Assembly: GCA_050084515.1 (NCBI GenBank)
Contig: CM114273.1
Location: 36,394,001 to 36,458,000, forward strand
Direction of reading: 5' to 3'
Source: Blasia pusilla
Taxonomy: Eukaryota; Marchantiophyta; Marchantiopsida; Blasiales
DNA length: 64,000 bases
The first letter of the stretch is position 1. Every line of letters begins with the position of its first letter. Positions 33,705 through 44,025 of the stretch are shown piece by piece. Position numbers and translations under genes: made by a program. The notes beneath the pieces were generated by a model. The model was not told where the DNA came from. It saw only the letters and a program-made list of their open reading frames with translations, and searched no databases.

Positions 33705-34045
33705 CGATATCCACAACGTTGGATATGACTACAGGGCACACCATCTTGAGAGTGCGTGAGGTAGTTCCATCTAGTATTATCTTATTGGAGGGACAAGATG
33801 GTATGGTTTGAAAGGATCATGTGCGTAACTGTGCGCCATGTCACCTTCCTAACATTGACGGCACAGTTGATCCGAGCTTAGCAGTAGTTCTTGCAGACTT
33901 GCAATGTATGGTGTGTGGTTCTGCTCGTGATGCAGCCACAATGCTAGTCTGTGATGAGTGTTCGAGAGGGTGGCATATGGCATGTATGACACCACCTCTC
34001 ACTAGGGTTCCTCAAGGACGATGGATGTATCCCAGATGTACATAG
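33705..34045 (+). pseudogene. Copy 2 pol C-terminus: GPY/F-like module and PHD finger
   Basis: After a GPY/F-like segment (TILRVREVV, then LLEGQDG) the PHD finger occupies 33905-34039: CMVC, VCDEC, WHMAC, then a W and PRC just before the stop at 34043. The seventh zinc ligand is Tyr here (WMYPRC), where copies 1 and 3 have Cys, a single G-to-A change. The rest of the finger is open and close to canonical plant PHDs. Confidence 0.85.
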
Positions 34046-34215
34046 AGTAGATAGTTCTATATTCCAACTTGTGTCTGTGACATGGATGACAAGAAGATGA
34101 CTAACGATGGAGCCACATGAGCATCCGGCCTTTTTGCTCTTAGCATCCGAGAGATGTATGTCATGTTAGGTAGGGATAGATGGCTATCTGGAGTTAGAGG
34201 GACCTAAACACCAAC

Positions 34216-34226
34216 TTGGGGGGCGA
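34216..34226 (+). other. Polypurine tract of copy 2
   Basis: TTGGGGGGCGA, the only strong purine run before the 3' LTR. It is about 130 bp upstream of the LTR start, not adjacent as usual. Confidence 0.6.
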
Positions 34227-34229
34227 TTG

Positions 34230-34353
34230 GAGATATTTTGATACTTCTCGTCTCATTTTTTGGATGCCATGATTTAACAGGGGATCGTGCGTGTTTGTTT
34301 GTATGTTCGGTGACAGCGATGTATGTTGTGTAGCGATGTGTATGCGCACGACA
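34230..34353 (+). repeat. Pre-LTR copy of the LTR's own end segment (copy 2)
   Basis: This 124-bp segment (GATATTTTGATACTTCTCGTC at its left side, GTATGCGCACGACA at its right) is repeated, diverged, as the last 125 bp of the LTR (34868-34993). It sits between the purine tract and the LTR start. Confidence 0.75.
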
Positions 34354-34355
34354 TC

Positions 34356-34993
34356 TATCACGACTTTTAGGATAGATCGGTGAGATCTAGTATTCAAAGA
34401 TATTGGAGAACAACCTCGGGAGCTTCAGAATGACGTGCTGAGGCCACGGGTAACTTGAGAGAGCGGGTTCCCCCTTCGTTTCGGCTCATTTGGAGCCATA
34501 TAGAGAAACTTACTTTTTCGGGTAGATTTCCATTTGGAGTACAGTTGACTTTACACTTTGGGAAGTGGCCTTTGACCCACTACATCATGTCAAGAGCCAA
34601 GGAGGTGACCTGCGAGCATAGGTTACCGATGAGAGAACTTGGGAGAGGGAAGGTATAATACCTCCAAGAGAGAGAGAGAGAGAGCTTGAGAGCTCATTCT
34701 CTCTTTGTTGAACCTCTTGGTATGAGGTGGCGGAGCTATGACCCTCTTTGCCTTGTGTGTGTAACCCAAGCCTCTCATTAGGAGTGGGGGTTTGGTTTGA
34801 CATGAGAGAGAGTGGACATCATGGAGAGCTTGGTATGAGATGTGATGAGGAGATTTGATCGATTTATTAAAAATATTTTGGTACTTCTCGTCTCGTTGTT
34901 TGGATTGCATGAGTTAACATTAGATCGTGTATGTTAGTGTGTATGTTTAACGACAATGATGTATGTTGTGCAGCGATGTGTATGCGCACTATA
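34356..34993 (+). repeat. Copy 2 3' LTR
   Basis: Aligns with the interrupted LTR at 14158. It starts TATCACGACTTTTAGG, a degraded TGTCACGAC, and ends TATGCGCACTATA. It includes the hairpin GGCTC-ATTTG-GAGCC (34483-34497) and a short AG repeat (34667-34684). No clear target-site duplication was found after it. Confidence 0.7.
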
Positions 34994-35347
34994 GCTGCTT
35001 CAAGATCGTTCGAATTCAATCGTATATTTAAGATGGATAATTCAGAATTATACATTTAAAATTAGGTAATACAAAATTATTCCTAACTCACCAACATATA
35101 TAAAAATAGATGTGCTACTCAAAAAATAACACAAGAATGAGACCACGTGTACTTTTGTTCACTACACCTTTGAGAGAGAGGTACGGGCAGGTTTTCCGTT
35201 ATTACTCTCCAGGTGTCCATAAAGACACCAGGTATCTTTAAGGTTTTCTGGTAGGTGGGCCATTTGCTACAAAATCCATATTTGCCCTCGATTTTCAGCG
35301 GTGATTCAGAAATGGAAAGGCCATGCTAACACGTAATTCCCCGGACG
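34994..35347. other. AT-rich spacer
   Basis: No gene or repeat recognised between the copy 2 LTR and the plastid-derived fragment. Confidence 0.55.
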
Positions 35348-35450
35348 TTGTGCATGAGGTAATAACATATTAATTCTAACTAATCCATAACCTCCCATTT
35401 TTAAAAGTATACCAGCTAAAAGCATACATGTACTATAATGTGCTTCTCCA
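35348..35450 (-). pseudogene. ndhD: Nuclear copy of a plastid ndhD fragment
   Basis: The minus strand encodes [20 protein letters not shown] followed by [13 protein letters not shown]. This is the strongly conserved central part of the plastid NAD(P)H dehydrogenase subunit 4 (ndhD), a thylakoid proton-pumping subunit. Mitochondrial nad4 differs here. The usual Glu in RINMELLPHA is absent through a clean 3-base deletion. The homology stops abruptly at both ends, and only about 34 codons remain, so this is plastid DNA transferred to the nucleus and not a gene. Confidence 0.85.
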
Positions 35451-37213
35451 GTGACCAATAGGATTTTTGAGAAAAACCCATAAAAATCTGATTTACGTAT
35501 TTTTTTATTAGCCAAACTAGTTTAGGAGTAAATCAGAAGTTATAGAAAAAAGCCACCAGTGTTTAGACGCGTTTAGACGCGGGGAATGGGCGAAAGAAAG
35601 GTTTGGAAAAGCCGACGGAGCGCGTTACATAAGAGGCGGTGGTAGTGGCCGCAGGATCGAGGATTCTCTTGGCCCGTAGTTGTCGGGCCCGAGACTGCAG
35701 ACCGCCGCTCCTCTCCTACGAACTCGAGAACTCCCATTCACGAACCATGGATTCCGATTCGGATTCGAATCGCATCTGCTTTGCGCGGAAGACTACGGCC
35801 GACTGCTTCGTAGACTGGGCGAGGACGTCTGGGATGCGTTGTGAGGTCACTGGAATCTGGATGAGGGGAGGAACGAAGCGATCGAATGCGAGGTCACTGA
35901 GCGAGGAAAGGTGAGTGTAATGGATTGACAGGCTGCTAAGGGAAAGGAAGCATAATACCATAGGTTGTGAGGTCATTCGACCAGGGGAAGAAGGAAGCGA
36001 TCGATGCAGAGGTTGGTAGGCTAGGGAGGAATGACGCGATCAGTAGGAGTGTAGTAGGCTGGGCGAGGAAAATGCGATCAAAGGCGAGGTTCCTACATAC
36101 CGTGGGCAGAGAGCGATCACTCCTGGAGTGAGAACGTGAGTGGAAGAGCCAGGTCCCGTGGGCCGAACCATTTCCCCGGCGGACAACACGAGAAAAGAAG
36201 TAGGCCATGCTTGATTTCCATCGGACATTTGTTGCTCAGGGTCGCCAGGACCCAGGTTGGGGTTTGGGCGACCCCCAATCATCGCCGTGACCTCCCGCCC
36301 ATGGGTCCCGGCTTGACGGAGTACCGGCTGGCTACTCTTCATCGTCCAGCGATAGGTCAAGGTTCCAGTCTGCACTGGGAGAAGACCGGCATGTCAAGGA
36401 GCACGGACGATCCATTGTGGGGATGGATGGTGGCAGATTCATCTGAGCTGTGCTATGACGATTGCTCACTGGCAGCGTGGACTTACACATTTTGGCTTAC
36501 TGCCACGCATCGGATTCCAAAGAAATACCGCACTTCAGTACATGGTGCGGCCATGACTTTGTGTCAGTAGGGGTTTTGGGCGGGCAATCTCAGGGCTCTC
36601 AACCTTCAGTAGTAATTTTGGATGGGTCAGGCATATTTCAGGATTTCTGTCTGAGCCGGACGGGGATTACTTAGCTGAGGAACGCTACCAAACCATCGCA
36701 ACGCGGCAAATTACCTCATTGAAGCCATATTTCGATGTTTCAAGTAGAAGTTGGGACAAGAAGGGTTTGTTGCGATAGAACACTTGAGACAGAGTACAAG
36801 CTAAACAGTGCAATAATGATTCTGGATCAGTCTGCCACATGGCGGGGTTCACGTCTGGTGTGACGAAGCAGGTTGCAAGATCCCTAGTTCGAGCTGTGTG
36901 TCCAAAAAGTGCCGTGTCATATTACAACCTGTTGTGGTTCTGCCAGACTACAGAGTCCCTACTCATGGAGTCAATTACTTCTTTCATTTCACCCGCCTCT
37001 TGAGTTGCTTCTTTCTGGAGATGAGGGCCGTCCTCTAGGCCAGGGTCCAAACCAATGGACACTCGCTGTGCGTACTCTCAGGCCAGAAACAGCTCGCCAT
37101 TGGGCCCTGTTTCGAATCAAAATTGGTTGAGAGCTGCTACAAAGTCCCGTCCCCAAATAATGTGCGTAAATTCTCATAGCCCTCTGAAGAATATGTGAAA
37201 CCTACTTGGGAAA
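35451..37213. other. Intergenic region with unrecognised open frames
   Basis: From 35.57 to 36.2 kb the sequence is GC-richer, with repeated GCGATC and GAGGTC words. A plus-strand frame from the ATG at 35747 (MDSDSDSNRICF) runs to a GTGAGT donor-like site near 35.91 kb and could be a first exon, but no continuation was found. A 144-codon plus-strand frame at 36136-36570 is not recognised. The stretch next to RPS2 probably includes its 3' UTR. Confidence 0.35.
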
Positions 37214-39540
37214 TCAGTATATGGGGGTCTTGTCCACTTCCTCAAGGACACTGATCTTGTGTGGCTTCGCCAGTAAGTCTGTGAATTCCTGGAAAGGAGA
37301 TTTGGAGAATCGAGTCTCTTTCCACAAATCAGGTGTCAAAAACCCATATGTTTTCAGCAAACACTCAAATGTAGCCTGTGCACGCCATGGAAAAGAATCA
37401 TTAGTATTGTATTCATCAGTGTGGATTGTCCAGCTCTGACTCACTAGCTGTTCTCTCAAAGGTTCTGCGTTTAGGCAGTGGACTGCAACTAATTGTGCAT
37501 GTATGACATTTTCCCACATGAGAGCAGCATAAACTGGATTAGCATGCACTTTGACTATACATGCAATACATGTCAGTAACTCTCCATGCTTGGATTATCA
37601 GACTGCAGTGGTAAAGTCATCCCAATAGGAACACACCCACATTTATGTGACAATATATCATCTCATCAAAATGAGAACCATTCGGATTTAGTTACTTTCT
37701 TTTTGAAACACAGCACCATTCATATCATGCCATGCGAGACAACGGGTATGTGTTCCACTGAGTAGATATAAGACTTGAAATCTAGACAGGCAAGGCATGG
37801 ACTGTCAAATATGGACTACAAATTAAAGGAGATTTCCAAGGGAAGATGGATCAGGCTCCAGTCAAGTAGGACATAATTTCTTCAGGTGGTACCTGAGGCA
37901 CATGTGATTTTCTACCGATATGGTTACACACGTCAACTATCCACCCTCTGCAGAGTTCTGAACTCTGCAAAGAAGAGGTAATGTTTTTTTCACCAGCATT
38001 GTAGAATCAAGATTAAGCACATAAGGAGAGAACTAACACCTGTCACTCACCCTGGTTGCATACAGAGAGAGAGCCAGCAAGTACCAAAACATCTTCTAAA
38101 GTTTGCATGGTAATGAGCTGAATCGGCTTCCATAGACAAGAAGTACACAATTTCTCTGAAGTTGAATTCAAAGAGTCAAGGAGCACATTTTGGGTACAGG
38201 CGTCCCACACTTCTTGAAAGAAAGTTGGCACAGGCTACGTTCAGGGAGCATAAAGTGAAATTTCTCAAAGGCTGCGGATCTGTTTGGATGACTCCACAAT
38301 GGAGGGCAGAGCACGCAGAGAAAAAGGCAATCAATAAAATAAAAAAGACCAAAACCAGTGTCACCTTTGGCGCTTTTAGACAAATCAGAGAAATCATGAA
38401 AGAGGAATTTCATGATAATTTCCGCAAATGTTCTCTACAATATAGAAGGGCAGAATTCGTGAGGCAATACAACTTAAATTTGCAGGGAGAGGAAGCACTG
38501 TAATGAATACAGACAGGAAAGGAATGGGTAACTTCGTGGACCAACGGGACAAGAGTGGGATGAATGACTAAATTCATAGCTCCATTAGACAACAGCGGCC
38601 AAAGACACAACGAAGTCCAGAATATAGAACATGAGTTAACTGAATTTGAGCTAGTGAAGTTCAGGCATTTGACTCGTCAGCTGGGTGGTGGCATACATTA
38701 GAATGTGATGCAAAAAAATGAGAGTTGACCAAAAAGGAGATAAAATACAACTACCCTTTGCATAGATATCATACTTTGAACACGTGTCTGTGTCTCTTAT
38801 CCAAACATTAAGGCACATGCAAGAGAGCTGACAAAAAAATTGAGAAGAGCTGCTTAAGATCCCCGTACCTTCACGAAGTTTCCAAGAGTCTTAGTAGAAC
38901 CTCGAGAAGAGGTGAAAACATCGTCGATTCCAGCGAACTGCAGCACTTTCTTGGGGACACGGGCAGCTACAATACCCGAACCTCTAGGTGCAGGTACCAG
39001 TCGCACGGTCACCGACCCACACTTTCCAGTCACCTTGCAGGGAACTGTGTGGGGCTTTCCAATTTTATTACCCCAGTAGCCTCTGCGGACTGGAATAACA
39101 CTGAGCTTAGCAAGAATTATGGCCCCACGAATTGCAGTGGCAACCTCCTTGCTGCACTTCACTCCCAATCCCACATGCCCATTGCTGTCTCCCACAACGA
39201 CGAAAGCTTTGAACCTCGTCCTCTGTCCCGCACGAGTCTGCTTCTGCACCGGCATGATCTTCATTACCTCATCCTTGAGAGCCGGGCCCAAGAAAAACTC
39301 CACGATTTGGTGTTCCTTGATAGGCAGAGAGAAGAGGTAAATCTGTTCCAAAGATTTTATCTTACCGTCCTTCACAAGCCTTCCCAGCTTCGTAACTGGT
39401 ACCCATTTCTCCTCCTCTTCTCTCTTCGGCCCTCGCCTCCCTCCTCGCCTGTCACCTCGGCCTCTATCTCCTCTACCCCCTCTGTCTCCTCGTCCGAATC
39501 CCCTCCCGAATCCTCCCCTCTCACCACCTCTCTCCGCCAT
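37214..39540 (-). CDS. RPS2: 40S ribosomal protein uS5 (RPS2)
   Basis: Structural protein of the small cytosolic ribosomal subunit, near the mRNA entry channel. There are two exons. Exon 1, 39540-38869, encodes 224 residues and ends AAG before a GTACGG donor. Exon 2, 37375-37214, starts after a CACAG acceptor and encodes 53 residues. Together they give 277 residues, the usual plant length. The N-terminus is an RGG-rich tail (about residues 1-38). The S5 dsRNA-binding domain begins around [11 protein letters not shown], and the S5 signature is near [16 protein letters not shown]. The C-terminal end [20 protein letters not shown] is typical of eukaryotic uS5. The 1.5 kb intron contains an unrelated plus-strand frame (38162-38503) that I do not accept as a gene. 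It is divergent from IPK1. Confidence 0.93.
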
Positions 39541-40923
39541 ATCTCCAAATCACTTCTCCAATCCTTGCCTGCACGAATTTCTCGTCCAGCGATGGGAAAT
39601 TCACAGCGAAGGCGAGCTGAAATGAACCCTAATGATGGTCTTGCCCGTGTTTATCGAGGGCGGAGTGCCAAGGCTAAACCCAATGGCTGGGCGTTCTTGT
39701 TGGGCAGATGTCCTCCGGTTTTAGAACACTCAGCTCTTGTAACCAGCCCCCGACCTGTGTCTTAGACTTACACTCTGTGCAGCAACCCAACGCTTACGCA
39801 GAGCAGAGTACAGTGAGTACGCAATACACACAGCGTCAGTGAGTGAGTGCAAGCCCAGGGCCTGTACGGGTTTCGATATCCAGTTACCACTGCATGGCGA
39901 CAGCCCTGGAACTGAGAGCTGACGTAAGTGGATTGCGCCGGGAGATTTCAGTCTCTGCTAACGGAGTTGGAGCCATGTAAGGAAATTCGCATCCGGGTTG
40001 GGTAATGATTGTTTGTTTGGAGATTGGAGGAATTAATTGTGGGGGAGGGAGGATTACGTCGAGCTATTGCGTTCACTTAGAGCTTGATGAGAGGACTGGC
40101 ACTACAGGTTGACGTAAATGGGTTGCGCTTAGAGCTCTGATTCTCCAGTCGGGGAGCTGGAACCCACGGGTGGTAGGTAGTAGTAGTAGTAGCAGCAGTA
40201 ACAAATCTGACGTCTGGGTTTTGCCTATGGTCGTGTGTTTGACAGAAGCAAGAATTGACCTGAGGGTGGGGAAGGAACGAATGAATGAAGTGATTACTCT
40301 TAGTCTTAGGCAGGGAGGGAGGATTACTTCGAGCTCTTGCGTCTAATAGAAGAGGGCGACAGCACTGGAACTGAGAGGCGACGTAGATGGGTTACGCTGA
40401 GAGTTCTGTTTATGTATACGGGGAATCTGAACTCTGTCAAGGCCGGGAGGTAGTAGTAGCTCTGTGAAACAAACTTGACTCCTTGGGTTTGGCTTGTAGT
40501 CGTGTGTTTGACAGACGCAACAAATAATCAGAGGGTGGGGACGGAACAAATGAACGAAGTGATTGCTCTCTACTCTTACATTGGGAGGGAGGGTGGATTA
40601 AGTAGTGCACATTTACAGTCCTCGAGCTCTGAGCTGAATTCAGTGGATTACGCTGGGAGTTTGATTCTCCTGCCGGGGGACTGCTGGTACCAATGGGCTG
40701 TCCTAGCACTAGTACTCGTAGGAACCTGATGATAGAAAGTCCCTACGGGGTATTTCCTTATGGTTGTGTGTTTGGCACAGGGAAGAGAAGAGATGGGAAG
40801 GGAGAGAGGTGTGCAGGGTCAGTGAAAGGGGGCTTAAGTAATAAATTTTGTGTACGCTCATGGGTTGTGGTGAGATCATGAGGGAATTTAGCCCCGTGTG
40901 CCGATTTTCCTGCAGAGCGAGTG
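39541..40923. promoter_or_regulatory. Shared upstream region of RPS2 and IPK1 with degenerate repeats
   Basis: The 1.38 kb between two divergent start codons must hold both promoters and 5' UTRs. From about 39,890 to 40,790 it consists of roughly four diverged units. Each includes a motif like CTGGAACTGAGAG, then TGACGTAA, then TGGRTTGCGC. TGACGTAA occurs at 39920-39927 and 40110-40117 and is CGACGTAG at 40379-40386; a weak fourth unit is near 40.63 kb. TGACGT is the core bound by plant bZIP (TGA/as-1-like) factors. No TATA box was firmly assigned. Confidence 0.6.
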
Positions 40924-43900
40924 ATGATGTCTTCTTCCATAAACGTAGAGGAGGCAGAGGATTGGCACTACAGAGGTGAAGGTGCTGCCAATGTCGTTCT
41001 CGCCTATCATGGCTCCGATCCAGCTCTGGTACTTGCGTTTCTGCTCCTACTGCTGTTGTTTTCATGTCGTGGAGCCTCTCACTCCCCTGAATTGGTTTGC
41101 TCCTTGCATGATGAGAATTCCTCCTGCTCATATCAGGCTCTTGACCAGTGCTCCTCCCCCTCCCCCTCCCCTGTTGAATTTTTTAGAGCAACGGTATTCG
41201 CAATCACCAGACACTTGGCGAATATGTTCTTACCACTCTACAAGGGTCTGCCTGCTGGATGGGTTTTGGCCTCCATCGATTGTTTTGTCATTCCTGTCGT
41301 GGAAGACGAGCGGCTAAGAAGCTCTCAAATCGTTCAGAACTTGTCTAAGGTCAGCCTAGAGCTGTGGCTAGCTCTTTGAATTAAGATTCCTTGGACTTGG
41401 AGTGGACTATGGGCAATTGGTCCGCTTACGATCAACCCAATTCTGTGCATTTTCTTCAGTATTATTCCATCTTCGAGACTTTGACGAACACGGTTATGTC
41501 AATCACATTGTTTGGTGCGGTTTAATTGCAGATCGGGAAAGTCCTACGATTAGGGAAGTTGGTGGGCAAAGTGGGAGCGCTCAGCCACATAAGGAATGGT
41601 ACGCATGTTCTTTCGGCCGAAGAGCGAATATTGTGGGCCGACTATCCCAGCATGGTATCCGCGACAACGACTGCAGAGCTGAATCATGTCTACGCCAGAG
41701 ATGTGCTCCGTGCTTTATTGGGTGACGAGAATGTGGATCCCGGGGTATGGCCCAGGACCTCTTCTTCTTTCATGGGATTGCATTTTGAGCATAGATTTCC
41801 AGCAATTGATGTGTTGCTCGACGGTGGAATTCGCATGACCTGAGGAGACATTCTTTTCGAATGCGCAGACTCTCGTACATTTGTCAAGTTCGTTCTTGGA
41901 ATCTCTCAATCAACGGATCGCCCATAAGCGCCCTGCATGGAGAGCTCAGAGTGGTTCTCTGACGACGTTAAGTGGCACTGGCCTCTTGATTTCGGATCAC
42001 ACCTGCTTCTCTAAACCAGAGGGTGAAATAAGTGCCTCTTCTCCAATCATTGCGTGCATCCGATTCTTCCGAGTGAAGATCTTTGATTCTTGAGCGTAGG
42101 TCTTTGGAGTTTCTGAAAAATAAAGGAGTTTTTAGAACAGATGTGGCTGTACAACTGTTGCAGGTAGCCGTGCAGACTCGCCGTTGCCACTCACCATCTC
42201 AGTGGAAATAAAGGTATATCTTGGAAGTCCTGGTCCTCCAATAATCTTCTGGAGAATTAATGTGCCATTGTTCTGACGGCTGTGGGACGAGATCATTTCC
42301 TTCCATTTGATGATTTCTGCTGTCCTTCCGAAAACTGGCCGCTATTGAGTGACTTTGTCACCAGCCTTCGCTGGCTGTAGGTATATTGGAAGCATAGAAG
42401 TGGGCAAGTGATCTCCTCTGATCATGCAGTACCCATAGGTGCAATTGTTGTTCACCAGTTTCGTACAAGACGTGTCTCACTGAGAAGGTTTTTGAACCAA
42501 AACCTGAACGGATACCATCAATTTTGGTCCCAGGTCTGCTCCATTCCATCTGTCTCCTTTCATTAGTACGACCTCTTGCTGGCCGCTCTCCCCGTAACTT
42601 TTGAAGTCTCTCCAATTCATGGCTTGTTGAGTTTTGGAGGAACTAATCCCAGTGGCACAAGCGTTCATCGTCTCGTTTGTCTCATTTCCTACAACCACTT
42701 GATGAACCATTGTAGTTAGCAAATGTAGTTATTCTGACTCTGTGAGGCTTTGTTGATTGAAGTGGCCGAGTCATTCAGAGTGAAGGTGATTGACCTGCCA
42801 GCTATCGTGGTTATTGCAGAAACTGTTTACTGTAACTTGCCTGACAATCTCATTGCTGAGCGTTTCTGTGTGTGGTCAATGTGCAGCCAAAATGTGGCTT
42901 TCTACCGACTTCTGAAGTCAGAAAGGAAAACGTTATCAAGAAGAGTGTGTCACGATTTACCATGCACCAAGCTCTGAAGCTTGTACAGGGCAAGGTTTGA
43001 AGCTCGCTGTGGCATTCAATTTGCTACAAGCTTATTTGCAACTGCACAAAGTATCTGCGGAATTGTGAGATTTTGGCTGTCTTACATGTAGTCAGTTTCT
43101 TATCTCTGGTTCTTTGAATAGCTTGGTGGATATCTGGTTTTCAAGATTTCTGATGTTGCAATTGGTCATCTGCTCTCCAGATACAACAAATCAGCAAGTA
43201 TTCTCCTCTGGATCTTTTTTCTGGATCTAAGGAAGGCATACTAAAAGCGATTAAGTCGCTATTTGAAACTCCCCAAAACAACCTTCGCATCTTTGTAAAT
43301 GGCAATGAAATCTTTGGTGATAGCATTGGTTCTAGCAACAATAAGACACAACCAGTTGCTCACTTGGAGGAAGTCCTAGAACGTTTTATTCCCAATCAAG
43401 TCACAGGACGAGTGGAATCCTTTCAGCAGTTGATAGCTGACTTGCTATTCAACAGTGATGTTCTCAGAAACTTATTAGCAGTACAAAAGCTCGATACTCT
43501 CGACATTGAAGGTGCTTTTCAAGCATATGAGATGTTTCAACACTATCTCAAGAACTCATCACACACAGCTAGCACTGAGGAAAATCTTTTCAATAAACCA
43601 GTCACCACGAAGAATGTATCTCCACTACAGCAAACAGGACTTCATTGTTCTGATCCCAGAGAAGACAAATTGAAGCGATCCTTTGAGGACTGTCGAAAGA
43701 TACTCTGCAACTTTCTAATATCAGCCACTGCTAAAGATTGTGGCCTTATGCTGACTTTGCAGCAATTAGCCTCACAGCACACAGATGAAGATTTACCTCA
43801 GGCTTTAAATGCCTCAACGTGTTCAGACCAACAGTACCTACACAAGGTATTCCAAGTTTTCTGCAATCAACTGCCAGCTATACGAACAAGAAACCATCGG

Positions 43901-44025
43901 TTTCCAGCACTCGATCAATCTTCTAATCCTGTGTTGTCTTTGTTGTTTTCCAGATACTGCTGTTGGATCTTGATGTCAAACAAGTGAAGAAGATGCCTCA
44001 CTATTTCAAACTAGACCAGGAGATA
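40924..44025 (+). CDS. IPK1: Inositol-pentakisphosphate 2-kinase (3' end unresolved)
   Basis: Phosphorylates inositol pentakisphosphate at position 2 to make phytate (InsP6). Exons read by eye with consistent phase: 40924-41028, 41532-41744, 41845-42022, 42203-42213 (11-nt micro-exon), 42887-42994, 43181-43846 and 43954-44025, giving 451 residues. Evidence includes the nucleotide-binding start WHYRGEGAANVVLAY, RPAWR, VEIK-PKCGFLPTS (across the micro-exon), SRFTMHQALKL, PLDLFSGSKEGI, TPQNNLRIFVNG, SATAKDCGLML and the final LLLDLDVKQVKKMPHYFKLD. The order and length match plant IPK1. The codons after DQEI lie beyond a GTAAGG donor, and the terminal exon was not identified with confidence. A second ATG, at 40927, is an alternative start. 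Confidence 0.88.

Larger units (their letters stand above)
26938..34993 (+). mobile_element. Copy 2: gypsy element with DNA methyltransferase and PHD finger
   Basis: Plus-strand element with gag, CX2CX3HX4C knuckle, G/R-rich tail, protease, methyltransferase, RT, RNase H, integrase, GPY/F-like module, PHD finger, purine tract and 3' LTR. The left limit is not resolved. The 5' LTR is either the interrupted LTR at 14.16/24.29 kb or has been lost. Many in-frame stops are present, most of them TAG at places where another copy has Gln. The reading frame otherwise stays aligned over long stretches, so this copy has decayed more by point changes than by indels. Confidence 0.85.

Noticed and set aside
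36136-36570. 144-codon plus-strand frame
   Set aside because: No domain recognised and overlapped by a minus-strand frame of similar length. Could be non-coding RNA or UTR, but unsupported.
38162-38503. 113-codon plus-strand frame inside the RPS2 intron
   Set aside because: Lysine- and arginine-rich but unrecognised. It is antisense to a well-supported intron and no splice partners were found.
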